Shown: one piece after another, positions 17,677 through 26,639 of the stretch | Numbering within the stretch: position 1 is the first letter of the stretch | Layout: every line of letters begins with the position of its first letter | Assembly (NCBI RefSeq): GCF_017744045.1 | Contig: NZ_JAGHRD010000004.1 | DNA: 64,000 nt | Strand: one strand, 5' to 3' | DNA from: Pelagimonas sp017744045 | GTDB lineage: Bacteria > Pseudomonadota > Alphaproteobacteria > Rhodobacterales > Rhodobacteraceae | The notes under the pieces: model-generated | Databases searched by the model: none | Seen by the model: the letters and a program-made list of their open reading frames with translations, nothing else | What the model was told of the DNA's origin: nothing | Position numbers and translations under genes: made by a program

Positions 17677-18060
17677 TTAATGGCCAAATGCGTTTTCAAT
17701 CACGCGGATTTCACCCATCCCATTTACAAGCGCAACATCAAAACGAACCTCGGTCAACGACCCGTTTGGTTCTGTCGCCAGAAACTCTTCGGCTGCGGCC
17801 TGCAGGCGGAGCATCTGGCGGGAGCTCAATCGTTCCGCTGCACGTGCAAAATCGCGACTTTTCTTGACTTCGACAAAGACCAGCCCCTGACCATCGCGCA
17901 GGATCAAGTCAACCTCGCCCCCGGCCCCGCGCCAGCGTTTGCAAGCAAGCGGATAGCCACGCCTTTCATAGTCCTGAGCAACACGATCCTCGGCTGCGAC
18001 ACCCGCATGATACCCGGTTTGCCCCCGAGATTTGCGCGTGTCATCTGAGCCATCAATCAT
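17677..18060 (-). CDS. YraN family (UPF0102) endonuclease-like protein
   Basis: A 127-residue protein with the UPF0102 pattern: G-x-x-AE at the N-terminus (GVAAEDRVAQDYERRG), then GGEVDLILRDGQGLVFVEVK, which is a restriction-endonuclease-like D-(x)n-E-x-K metal site. The biochemical role is unknown; the fold suggests nucleic acid cleavage or binding. The start at 18060 overlaps the rsmI stop by 8 bases, showing an operon. The rsmI/lpoA/yraN neighbourhood is also seen in enterobacteria. Confidence 0.9.
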   Translation of the reverse strand: MIDGSDDTRKSRGQTGYHAGVAAEDRVAQDYERRGYPLACKRWRGAGGEVDLILRDGQGLVFVEVKKSRDFARAAERLSSRQMLRLQAAAEEFLATEPNGSLTEVRFDVALVNGMGEIRVIENAFGH

Positions 18061-18964
18061 CGTTTTTCGCCAATTGCATCGCCATTTGATAAACCGGGCG
18101 CCTTTTGACACCAAGTTTGGTCGAAACAGTGTCCGCCGCATCGCGCACCGACATGGTTTCCAAAGCCTTTTCTACCTCCGCTTGGATTAAGTCTTCGCTA
18201 ACGTTTCCCTTTTCCGCTTTGCCGATCAGCAAAACGATCTCGCCCTTGGCGGGGTTTTCCGCGTAATGCTCGGCCAACTCGCCCAGAGTACCTTGCCGTG
18301 CTTCCTCAAATTTCTTGGTCAACTCGCGGCAGACAGTTGCCGGTCGGTCCGCTCCAAGGGTCAAGGCCGCATCCTTTAACGCCGCGCCCAACCGTTTGGG
18401 GGATTCGTAAAAGGCAAGCGTTGCTTGGGTCTCGGCGAGTTCGCTCAGCACTTTCTTACGCGCGCCAGTGGCATTGGGCAGGAAACCGGCAAACAGAAAG
18501 CGATCCGTTGGCAGACCCGCAATGGTCAAAGCCGTCACAACCGCCGAAGCCCCGGGCACCGAGGTGACTATGTGCCCCTCCTCCCGCGCGGCGCGTGCGA
18601 GATCAAAACCGGGATCGGAAATCATCGGCGTCCCTGCTTCAGAGGCATAAACGACCGAGCGGCCCGCCGCCAAATCGGCCAAAAGACGCGGACGCGCCTT
18701 GTTCCCGTTATGGTCGTGATAGGCGATCATTGGCCGGCCATTGACGGCGATTCCGTGAATTTCCATCAAGCGGCGCAAACTGCGGGTGTCTTCTGCGGCC
18801 AGAACATCGGCGGTGGCCAAAAGATCCAGCGTGCGCAAGGTGATATCACGGGCATTGCCAATGGGCGTTGCGACCAAATAAAGGCCGGGGGTGGGTTTTT
18901 GAGGCCCAAACCGTGTATTTTCCCCGTCAATTTCGACGCGATCCCCCGCCTTGTCCCGATTCAT
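18053..18964 (-). CDS. rsmI: 16S rRNA (cytidine-1402-2'-O)-methyltransferase
   Basis: A 303-residue SAM-dependent methyltransferase of the tetrapyrrole methylase fold. Visible motifs are LYLVATPIGNARDITLRTL near the N-terminus, AAEDTR, the catalytic-region YASEAGTPMISDPG, and FYESPKRL. It methylates the ribose of C1402 in the decoding centre of 16S rRNA. It is the first gene of a minus-strand run with yraN (8-base overlap), and is divergent from the LpoA-like gene 89 bases away. Confidence 0.95.
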   Translation of the reverse strand: MNRDKAGDRVEIDGENTRFGPQKPTPGLYLVATPIGNARDITLRTLDLLATADVLAAEDTRSLRRLMEIHGIAVNGRPMIAYHDHNGNKARPRLLADLAAGRSVVYASEAGTPMISDPGFDLARAAREEGHIVTSVPGASAVVTALTIAGLPTDRFLFAGFLPNATGARKKVLSELAETQATLAFYESPKRLGAALKDAALTLGADRPATVCRELTKKFEEARQGTLGELAEHYAENPAKGEIVLLIGKAEKGNVSEDLIQAEVEKALETMSVRDAADTVSTKLGVKRRPVYQMAMQLAKNDD

Positions 18965-19053
18965 AACTGGACCCTTTTCCCTGCTCGTTTATATTCGCGA
19001 TCAAGCTCGCGCGGGCTGGACCCCGCGCCCGACAACGAGGGAGTTCACCGTCC

Positions 19054-20247
19054 ATGTTTGCTGTTTTATCCCCCTTGCGCAAGGCATTGCGCCCCGCCGC
19101 TGGCCTTGTCACGGCATTGGCCCTGTCCGCCTGTGACCCCTCCGCGATTGGCGGATTGGGCGTCGGCGGCGGCAATTCCGGCCCCAAAATCGACCCCAAT
19201 AAGCCAATTCAAGTCGCTTTGTTGTTGCCAAAATCCGACGCCCAGGCTGCCTCCGTTGCCAAATCCCTCGAACAAGCGGCGCGCATGGCTGTCGAAGAGC
19301 TCAGCGGCGCGAAAATTGAGCTGAAGACCTATGACACATCCGGTGCCGCTTCGACCGCTGCCGCGCAGGCACAGCGCGCTGTCGACGAAGGGGCTAAGAT
19401 CATTCTGGGACCATTGCGGGCCGACGCAGTAAATGGCGCGGGCTTGGCTGTCGCCGACGAAGGCATCAATGTTCTTGGGTTTTCCAACAATCCATCGATT
19501 GCGGGCGGCAATGTTTTCCTCTTGGGGCCAACCTTTAACAACACCGCTGACCGCCTGATGGCGCATGCGCGCAAAAACGGTAAGAAAAGCATCGTTATTA
19601 TCTATTCCGATGACATTTCTGGCCAGTTTGGGCGTTCAGCGATTGAGCTGGCCGCGTCCAAGAACGGCATCCGCGTCGTTTCCTCCGAGGGATATTCTTT
19701 GTCGGTTGAAGGCGTGACTGCGACCGCAAAGGCGGCCGCTGCGGCTGTTGCTGCAGGCGATGCGGATTCGATCTTTATCACGACCGAGGCCAACAATGCC
19801 GCGATGCCGATGCTTCTTAATCAGCTTCCAGCCAATGGCGTCGCGCCCGATCAAGTCCAGTATGTTGGCTTGACCCGGTTTGACATCCGCCCTGATCTGT
19901 TCAACCTGCCAGGGGCCGAAGGTGTTTGGTTTGCCTTGCCTGACCAATCATCGCAAACCGCGTTCGCAAACCGCTTTGCCGCAAAATATGGTGAGGCCCC
20001 TCACCCCCTTGCCGGGCTGGCCTATGACGGGATCTCGGCCATTGCGACACTGGCGCAACAAGGCAGGGGCGACGCTTTGACCGCCAAGGCTTTGACCCGC
20101 GGCACTGGCTTTAATGGGACCGGGGGTGTATTCCGCCTGACAGCGGATGGCACCAACCAACGGGCGCTGTCTGTGGCAACGATCAAAGACAATCAGATGG
20201 TGATCCTTGACCCAGCCCCGAAAAGCTTCTCTGGCGCAGGCTTCTGA
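19054..20247 (+). CDS. LpoA-like penicillin-binding protein activator (lipoprotein)
   Basis: A 397-residue lipoprotein: signal sequence with lipobox LSAC (Cys27), then a periplasmic-binding-protein type 1 fold (IQVALLLPKSD, KIILGPLRADAVNGAG, IIYSDDISGQFGRSA). In enterobacteria the LpoA C-terminal domain has this fold and activates PBP1A from the outer membrane. The N-terminal TPR half of LpoA is missing here, as usual outside gammaproteobacteria. Position next to divergent rsmI and near yraN matches the enterobacterial order and supports the assignment. An amino-acid-binding role cannot be ruled out. Confidence 0.85.
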   Translation: MFAVLSPLRKALRPAAGLVTALALSACDPSAIGGLGVGGGNSGPKIDPNKPIQVALLLPKSDAQAASVAKSLEQAARMAVEELSGAKIELKTYDTSGAASTAAAQAQRAVDEGAKIILGPLRADAVNGAGLAVADEGINVLGFSNNPSIAGGNVFLLGPTFNNTADRLMAHARKNGKKSIVIIYSDDISGQFGRSAIELAASKNGIRVVSSEGYSLSVEGVTATAKAAAAAVAAGDADSIFITTEANNAAMPMLLNQLPANGVAPDQVQYVGLTRFDIRPDLFNLPGAEGVWFALPDQSSQTAFANRFAAKYGEAPHPLAGLAYDGISAIATLAQQGRGDALTAKALTRGTGFNGTGGVFRLTADGTNQRALSVATIKDNQMVILDPAPKSFSGAGF

Positions 20248-20266
20248 CGTCAAAACGCAAGACCAG

Positions 20267-23011
20267 ATGCCGGACGACCTGATCGCTCCGGCATCCGAGA
20301 TTTTCGACCTACCCGGACTGCGCGCCAAGCTGTTTGACAGCTTCCCTGAGGGGGCCAAGGAATCCGAGATCCGCAAAATCACAGTCGCCACACTGGCCGA
20401 AGCGCGAGACACGGGGCGCAAAGTGATTGCCGAGGCGCTGGCAGCGGAGCCCTTTGGGGCCCGCCGCACCACCCGCTCTTACACATGGTTGACCGATGGC
20501 ATGGTGCGCCTGACCTTTGAGGTCGCAACCACCGTTCTGCACCGGCTGAACGCTCCGACCGAGGGCGAACGCCTGTCCGTGATTGCCGTCGGCGGCTACG
20601 GGCGTGGGGAAATGGCCCCGTTTTCCGATGTCGATCTGCTTTTCCTGACGCCCTATAAAATCACCGCCTGGGCCGAAAGCGTGATCGAATCCATGCTGTA
20701 CATCCTTTGGGACCTCAAGATGAAGGTCGGCCACAGTTCCCGCACGGTCAAAGACTGTATCCGCCTTGGTGGCGAGGATATGACCATCCGAACCGCCATG
20801 CTGGAACATCGTTTCCTGATTGGCGATGTCGCACTTGCACAAGAGTTGGACGAACGGCTTCTCAAGGAACTGTTCACCGGGACCGAGCGCGAATTTGTCG
20901 AAGCAAAACTGTCAGAACGCGATGCCCGGCATGAAAAGCAAGGCCAGCGTTACATGGTCGAACCCAATGTCAAAGAGGGCAAAGGCGGGCTGCGCGACCT
21001 TCAATCCCTGTATTGGATCGCCAAATATGTTCATCACACGGATGACACGGCTGAGCTGGTCAAATTGGGAGTTTTCCACCCCGAGGAATACGAAACCTTT
21101 GTTCAGGCCGAACGCTTTCTTTGGGGCGCGCGTTGTCACTTGCATCTGGCCGCCGGTCGCCCCGTCGAACAGCTCAGCTTTGACATGCAGGTCGAGGTGG
21201 CCGAGCGGATGGGCTACACTGACAAGGGCGGGCGCCGCGCAGTGGAATGGTTCATGCAGGACTTTTTCCGCCATGCCACATCCGTTGGTGACCTGACCCG
21301 CATCTTCCTGACGTCTTTGGAAGCGGACCACAAAAAAGCCGCGCCATTGTTGGAGCGGATCTTTAAACGCAAACCGCGGGTAAAAGCGGGTTATGAGGTT
21401 ATCCATAACCGCTTGGCCATCGCGGATAATGAGGCGTTTCTGACGGATAAACTGAACCTGCTACGCCTCTTCGAAGAGGGGTTGCGCACAGGGCTGCTGC
21501 TGCATCCTGATGCGATGCGTTTGGTCACCAACAACCTGCATCTCATCGACAAGGAAATGCGCGAGAACAAGGATGCGCAAAAGCAGTTCCTTGATCTGAT
21601 GCTTAAACATGGCAACCCGGAACGCGCCCTGCGGCGTATGAACGAGTTGGGGGTGCTGTCGGCCTTCATGCCGGAATTTGCGCCCATCGTGGCGATGATG
21701 CAGTTCAATATGTATCATCACTACACCGTGGACGAACACACGATCCAGGTGATCAAGAACCTGGCGATGATCGAACGCGGTGAGGTGGGTGAAGAGCTTC
21801 CCGTGTCGACCGAGATCATCGAAACCGGGATCAACCGCCGCGTCATTTACGTCGCCCTCTTGCTGCATGACATTGGCAAAGGTCGGGACGAAGATCATTC
21901 GGTCTTGGGGGCCAAAATTGCGCGCAAGGTCGCGCCGCGTCTGGGGCTGAACAAGAAAGAATGCGAAACCGTCGAATGGCTGGTGCGTTATCACCTGCTG
22001 ATGTCGGATATGGCGCAGAAACGCGATATTGCTGATCCGCGCACGGTGCGTGACTTTGCCAAGGCCGTGCAAACGGTCGAACGCCTGGATTTGCTCTGCG
22101 TCTTGACGGTTTGCGACATTCGCGGCGTTGGCCCGGATACCTGGAACAATTGGAAGGCCGCCCTGATCCGCGCGCTTTACCGCCAAACCCGTCGCGCGCT
22201 CGAAGGTGGCATGGAAGCTCTGAACCGCGAAAACCGCGGCACCGAAGCCAAAAAGCTGCTGCGCGAACGTCTGTCGGATTGGTCGCAATCCGAGTTGCGC
22301 CGTGAAACCGGGCGCCATTACCCGCCCTACTGGCAGGGTTTGCACGTCACTGCCCATACGATCTTTGCTGAATTACTGCGTGATATCGAGGTGGATGAGA
22401 TCAAGATCGACATCCACCCGGACGAAGATCGCGATGCCACACGGGTCTGCTTTGCTATCGCGGATCACCCCGGCATTTTCTCTCGACTGACCGGGGCTTT
22501 GGCTCTGGTGGGGGCCAACGTGGTCGACGCGCGCTCCTTTACCACCAAAGACGGCTATGCCACGGCGGCCTTCTGGATTCAGGACAGCGATGGCGCGCCA
22601 TATGAAACCGCGCGTATTCCACGTCTCAAGGATATGATCCGCAAGACCCTGATGGGCGAAGTGGTGGCACGTGAGGCGATCAAATCCAAGGACAAGATCA
22701 AGAAACGTGAACGCGCCTTTAAGGTTCCTACCTCGATCACCTTTGACAATGAAGGTTCGGATATCTTTACCATCATCGAGGTAGACACCCGCGATCGGCC
22801 CGGCCTGCTCTTTGATTTGGCGCGCACCATGGCCAATGCCAATGTCTATATCGTCTCGGCGGTTATCGCGACCTATGGCGAACAGGTCGTTGATACATTC
22901 TATGTCAAAGACATGTTTGGTCTGAAATTCTATTCAGACAGCAAGCAAAAGTCGCTTGAAAAGAAACTGCGTGAAGCGATCACCGAAGGGGTCAGGCAGG
23001 CCAATAGCTGA
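20267..23011 (+). CDS. glnD: Bifunctional uridylyltransferase/uridylyl-removing enzyme (PII sensor)
   Basis: About 914 residues. The nucleotidyltransferase motif GGYGRGEMAPFSDVDLLFL lies at about residues 108-126, the HD hydrolase motif HDIGKGRDEDHS in the middle, and two ACT domains (VDARSFTTKDG, DTRDRPGLLFDL) at the end. It uridylylates and deuridylylates PII in response to glutamine. The start is uncertain: the frame is open from a TTG at 20207, which would overlap the lipoprotein gene by 41 bases; the ATG at 20267 is used here, without a strong Shine-Dalgarno. All catalytic motifs are intact. Confidence 0.95.
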   Translation: MPDDLIAPASEIFDLPGLRAKLFDSFPEGAKESEIRKITVATLAEARDTGRKVIAEALAAEPFGARRTTRSYTWLTDGMVRLTFEVATTVLHRLNAPTEGERLSVIAVGGYGRGEMAPFSDVDLLFLTPYKITAWAESVIESMLYILWDLKMKVGHSSRTVKDCIRLGGEDMTIRTAMLEHRFLIGDVALAQELDERLLKELFTGTEREFVEAKLSERDARHEKQGQRYMVEPNVKEGKGGLRDLQSLYWIAKYVHHTDDTAELVKLGVFHPEEYETFVQAERFLWGARCHLHLAAGRPVEQLSFDMQVEVAERMGYTDKGGRRAVEWFMQDFFRHATSVGDLTRIFLTSLEADHKKAAPLLERIFKRKPRVKAGYEVIHNRLAIADNEAFLTDKLNLLRLFEEGLRTGLLLHPDAMRLVTNNLHLIDKEMRENKDAQKQFLDLMLKHGNPERALRRMNELGVLSAFMPEFAPIVAMMQFNMYHHYTVDEHTIQVIKNLAMIERGEVGEELPVSTEIIETGINRRVIYVALLLHDIGKGRDEDHSVLGAKIARKVAPRLGLNKKECETVEWLVRYHLLMSDMAQKRDIADPRTVRDFAKAVQTVERLDLLCVLTVCDIRGVGPDTWNNWKAALIRALYRQTRRALEGGMEALNRENRGTEAKKLLRERLSDWSQSELRRETGRHYPPYWQGLHVTAHTIFAELLRDIEVDEIKIDIHPDEDRDATRVCFAIADHPGIFSRLTGALALVGANVVDARSFTTKDGYATAAFWIQDSDGAPYETARIPRLKDMIRKTLMGEVVAREAIKSKDKIKKRERAFKVPTSITFDNEGSDIFTIIEVDTRDRPGLLFDLARTMANANVYIVSAVIATYGEQVVDTFYVKDMFGLKFYSDSKQKSLEKKLREAITEGVRQANS

Positions 23012-23064
23012 CCTGTCGATCCCCTATGCGACAAATTCAAAAATTGAGCGGTGCTTGATCCAGA

Positions 23065-24099
23065 TTATCTGGTCAGCGCCCTTGCTTGCCTAAACGACAA
23101 CAGCTTGCGGCTTTGTTCGTCCCACAGGTGCAGGCGCACAGAGGCAAAGCTTTCCCGGATGGTCATGCGATTGGCCTGCGCCAATTCGGCATGATCCTTG
23201 AGCACTTCGGGCAGGCGGTAAAACGGGATCCGGCTGTAGAGGTGATGCACATGGTGAATGCCAATATTGGCGCTCAGCCATTGCAGGACCTTGGGCATCA
23301 CGTAATAGGAACTGCCGTGCAGGGCGGAATTGTGCAGGTCCCACTCTTCATCCTCGTCCCAATGGGCGTGCTCGAACTGATGCTGGACATAGAACAACCA
23401 CATACCGATGGTGGCCGCCATCAGTGTAGAGGGGACAAAGATCAACAGGATCGGAGCCCAACCACCCAATAGGTAAATCGCCACCAGCACCATGGCCAAG
23501 ACCAAGTTGGTCAGCATGGCACTGTACCAGTATTTGCGGATATTCATCAGGCCAAGCGGAACACGGTTCTGAAGGAAAAAGATATAGATCGGCCCCAGCC
23601 CGAACAGGATCACCGGGTTACGATAAAGCCGATACATTTGCTGGCCAAACCATCCTTGGGCCTCAAACTCGGACACTGTCATGGTGTGGATATCCCCAAT
23701 GCCACGCCGTCCGAGATTACCAGCGGAACTATGGTGGATCGAATGGGTCCGCCGCCAGACCGCATAGGGTGTCAGCGTCACAACCCCCAAAACCCGCCCC
23801 AACCAATCGCAGGCATCTCGGCTGGCAAAAAAGGAGCCGTGGCCACAATCATGCTGAATGGTGAAAAGGCGCACCAGAAACACGCCATTGGCCAAGGAGA
23901 TCACAAAGGCCAACAGATAGCTGACCGACAAGGCCCACCAGGCCAATCCCCACAAAACCAAGAATGGCGCAGCGGTTGCGCAGACTTCGAACCAGCTCTG
24001 TTTCCAGTTCGGATCGCGATATGCTGCCAAGACTTTGACCCAATCGCGCGGGTCACGGATATCGGACGCGATATCCGAAGGGATAGATTTTTGGGTCAT
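23065..24099 (-). CDS. Membrane fatty acid desaturase
   Basis: A 344-residue membrane di-iron desaturase. The three His boxes are present: HDCGHGS (about residue 84), HSIHHSS (about 119) and HVHHLYSRIPFYRLPE near residue 284. There are four or more membrane helices around them. It places a double bond into an acyl chain; whether the substrate is a phospholipid acyl chain, as for acyl-lipid desaturases, is inference. It is convergent with glnD, with no clear hairpin in the 53-base gap. Confidence 0.88.
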   Translation of the reverse strand: MTQKSIPSDIASDIRDPRDWVKVLAAYRDPNWKQSWFEVCATAAPFLVLWGLAWWALSVSYLLAFVISLANGVFLVRLFTIQHDCGHGSFFASRDACDWLGRVLGVVTLTPYAVWRRTHSIHHSSAGNLGRRGIGDIHTMTVSEFEAQGWFGQQMYRLYRNPVILFGLGPIYIFFLQNRVPLGLMNIRKYWYSAMLTNLVLAMVLVAIYLLGGWAPILLIFVPSTLMAATIGMWLFYVQHQFEHAHWDEDEEWDLHNSALHGSSYYVMPKVLQWLSANIGIHHVHHLYSRIPFYRLPEVLKDHAELAQANRMTIRESFASVRLHLWDEQSRKLLSFRQARALTR

Positions 24100-24179
24100 G
24101 CGCCTGTTCTGCTGCCAAAAGCTTTCAGCCTAGATAACGAAATGCCCGACTATCGCAACGTCATTCTTACCATTGGTCA

Positions 24180-24208
24180 CGCAAAGCACCGTATTTTAGG
24201 GCTTTGCG
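24180..24208 (-). terminator. terminator after pssA
   Basis: Arms CGCAAAGC (24180-24187) and GCTTTGCG (24201-24208) with a 13-base loop, directly downstream of the minus-strand psd-pssA pair. There is no long T run, so confidence is moderate. Confidence 0.5.
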
Positions 24209-24217
24209 GATAACCGC

Positions 24218-24955
24218 CTAGGCTTTTTCAGAGCGGAACAGAGCCCAAATTACCGTGCCGACATAGGCCAGGCACAAGATCATCAGTGTCAGCCACGCAT
24301 AGGTCAGAAAAGCAGCAAAGACGATGGACAGCGCAAAGAAGAAGTATTTCAGATTGCTGCGCGAAATCTTGGTTGCTTTGAACGACCAGGTCGGAATTTG
24401 ACTGACCAAGAGTAAGCCAATGCAAATGACATACAGGCAGAGTACCAAACCGGGCAGGCCTGTGCTTTCTGGAAAGGCAAAGCTCCAATAGAGCGGCACC
24501 ATGACCAAAAGCGCCCCTGCCGGGGACGGCACCCCGACGAAATAGGCGCTGGAACTTTCGGCGTCCGAGGATTTGATGCCTACGTTAAAGCGCGCCAGAC
24601 GCATGACGCAGCACATGGCAAAGACCAAGGCTGCGAACCACCCGATCCCGCGCACATCGTCCAGCGCCCAGAAATACAGGATCAGCGGTGGAGCGACACC
24701 GAAGTTCAGGAAATCGCCCAAGGAATCCAGCTCCGCGCCCAGTTCGCTGTCACTGCCAAGAGCGCGCGCCAAGCGTCCGTCCAAACCATCCAGAATACCG
24801 GCGACAAGGATCAGTTTGACCGCCAGCAGGAAATTCCCCTGCGCTCCCAATCGGATCGCCGTCAAGCCCGCACAAATCGCCGCAATTGTCAGCGCATTTG
24901 GCAACAACTGAATCAGAGAAAATTCGCGTTCTGGTTTATCACTTGGTTCAGACAT
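24218..24955 (-). CDS. pssA: CDP-diacylglycerol--serine O-phosphatidyltransferase
   Basis: A 245-residue integral membrane enzyme of the CDP-alcohol phosphotransferase family, making phosphatidylserine. The family motif D-G-x2-(D/A)-R-x8-G-x3-D-x3-D is seen as DGLDGRLARALGSDSELGAE followed by LDSLGD, with six or so membrane helices. It lies 18 bases downstream of psd, so the pair forms an operon that makes phosphatidylethanolamine in two steps. Confidence 0.94.
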   Translation of the reverse strand: MSEPSDKPEREFSLIQLLPNALTIAAICAGLTAIRLGAQGNFLLAVKLILVAGILDGLDGRLARALGSDSELGAELDSLGDFLNFGVAPPLILYFWALDDVRGIGWFAALVFAMCCVMRLARFNVGIKSSDAESSSAYFVGVPSPAGALLVMVPLYWSFAFPESTGLPGLVLCLYVICIGLLLVSQIPTWSFKATKISRSNLKYFFFALSIVFAAFLTYAWLTLMILCLAYVGTVIWALFRSEKA

Positions 24956-24973
24956 TATTCGATATGACCAATA

Positions 24974-25642
24974 TCAGCCCTGCGCCGTCAAGTCGGCCAG
25001 TACGGTTTCACCTGCAATCATTGTCTGGCCAATCTTGACCGTGGGTTGCACACCATCGGGCAAATACACATCCAGACGTGACCCAAAACGGATCAGACCA
25101 AAGCGCTCACCCGTGCGCAATTTCGAACCGGGCTCGACCCACCAGACGATACGACGCGCCACAAGGCCAGCGATTTGCACCACGGCCAAATCGCGGCCGT
25201 CTTCCATTTCGATGCGCAGGCTGTTGCGTTCATTATCCTTGCTGGCTTTGTCCAGCGAGGCGTTAAAGAATTTGCCGGGGCGATAGGCCACAGCCTTGAT
25301 TTCGCCCGCGATTGGCGTGCGGTTCACGTGACAGTTAAACACGCTCATGAACACGCTGACCCGCGTCAAAGGCTCATCCGCCATGCCCAGTTCCGCCGGG
25401 GGAACAGCCTTTTCAATCAGGGAGACCACGCCATCAGCCGGGCTGATGATCAGACCGGGGCGATCTGGCGTGACACGCTCGGGATCGCGAAAAAAGTAGT
25501 AGCACCAGACCGTTAGCCCAACACCGATCCAACCCAAAGGCTGCCAGATCAGGAACAGAACCAAAGTAATCGCCGCGAAAATGGCGACAAATTTGATCCC
25601 TTCTGGGTGCATCGGTTTGATGAACGTATCCCGCATACGCAT
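24974..25642 (-). CDS. psd: Phosphatidylserine decarboxylase proenzyme (short form)
   Basis: A 222-residue short-type decarboxylase that converts phosphatidylserine to phosphatidylethanolamine. The self-cleavage site is the Gly-Ser pair in RFGSRLDVYLP near the C-terminus; the new Ser end becomes the pyruvoyl group. N-terminal hydrophobic helices are present (KFVAIFAAITLVLFLIW). The start at 25642 has AGGAGAG 8 bases upstream; the frame extends about 110 codons further without coding character. It is the first gene of the psd-pssA operon. Confidence 0.93.
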   Translation of the reverse strand: MRMRDTFIKPMHPEGIKFVAIFAAITLVLFLIWQPLGWIGVGLTVWCYYFFRDPERVTPDRPGLIISPADGVVSLIEKAVPPAELGMADEPLTRVSVFMSVFNCHVNRTPIAGEIKAVAYRPGKFFNASLDKASKDNERNSLRIEMEDGRDLAVVQIAGLVARRIVWWVEPGSKLRTGERFGLIRFGSRLDVYLPDGVQPTVKIGQTMIAGETVLADLTAQG

Positions 25643-25814
25643 GGGCTTCACTCTCCTGAGACGCTGATTGCCCGTGTCTGCAAGGCTTCTTGCCCAAGCG
25701 CAAGGGGGCATAGAGTCAATTTGAACGGTTTCCCGTGTTGCATGACGGGTTTCCAAACCAGTTCTCAACAAATTTGGCGGATATTTTTGTCGAGCAGAAG
25801 CGATGAGGGGCAGA

Positions 25815-26576
25815 ATGCACCGTATTTGGGCGATGGTCCTATTGGGCCTTTGGATGGGGTTTGGAAATATCGTTGCGGCGCAACACCTCCCGATGGAGGG
25901 GCGACCACCCTTGCTGGTCGATCGCCAACCAATGTTTGGCAGCCCTGGGGCAAAGTCACCCACGACCATTGGCAACGGAAGTTTATTTGCTGGCCAAGGG
26001 GCTGGATCGATGCTTGCCCCCTACCCTGCGCGGCAAAAACCTCTACGCAGCAAACCCGCCGCGACGGTTGCCCGGTTTTCGGCATTGCCGCTGGGCGCCA
26101 CGCCTTTGGCACGGATACGTCATCTGATTGCCTCCGCCGAGGCTGGGTCCAAAGGCTATGACGCTGTCCAATACGCTGCGAAACGCCTGCCGCCCAAGCC
26201 TCCGACACAACTGACCGTGCTGGAGATCTATCAATGGATCAAGGACACGCCGGGCCAGCAACACGCCATCGGGCGCTACCAATTCATCCCGGCGACATTA
26301 AAACGACTGGTGAAAAAGAAAGGGGTCAGCCTGAATACACGCTTTGACGCGCGGTTACAGGATGCCCTTGCCGATATCCTTTTGGCCGAGGCTGGCGTGC
26401 ATCAGATGATGGCCGGTAAAATGCCGCGCAAGACCTTTATGCATAACCTGGCCAAGATCTGGGCCGGGCTTCCCACGGCCTCGGGTCACTCCTATTACAA
26501 AGGGGTCGCCGGGAACAAAGCCACCATGACCTGGGCGCATTTTGATCGCGAGATGAAGCGGATTTTCCCCGGTTAA
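25815..26576 (+). CDS. Secreted lysozyme-like (muramidase-type) protein
   Basis: A 253-residue protein with a signal peptide (MHRIWAMVLLGLWMGFGNIV, cleavage after AAQ), a Pro/Gly-rich linker of about 75 residues, and a C-terminal domain from about residue 100. The pattern LIASAEAGSKGYDAVQYAA, with Glu as likely acid, followed by AIGRYQFIPATLKRL, resembles phage-type lysozyme or transglycosylase folds (GH104-like). It probably cuts glycan strands of peptidoglycan in the periplasm (inference). The start at 25815 is chosen over 25803 because GAGGGGC is then correctly spaced. It lies upstream of murJ. Confidence 0.65.
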   Translation: MHRIWAMVLLGLWMGFGNIVAAQHLPMEGRPPLLVDRQPMFGSPGAKSPTTIGNGSLFAGQGAGSMLAPYPARQKPLRSKPAATVARFSALPLGATPLARIRHLIASAEAGSKGYDAVQYAAKRLPPKPPTQLTVLEIYQWIKDTPGQQHAIGRYQFIPATLKRLVKKKGVSLNTRFDARLQDALADILLAEAGVHQMMAGKMPRKTFMHNLAKIWAGLPTASGHSYYKGVAGNKATMTWAHFDREMKRIFPG

Positions 26577-26639
26577 CGCCTCGCCCGTTTACGCATCCCG
26601 CCAAATCCGCTAGGCCTGCCGCGAGAAAGAGGCAGGCAA

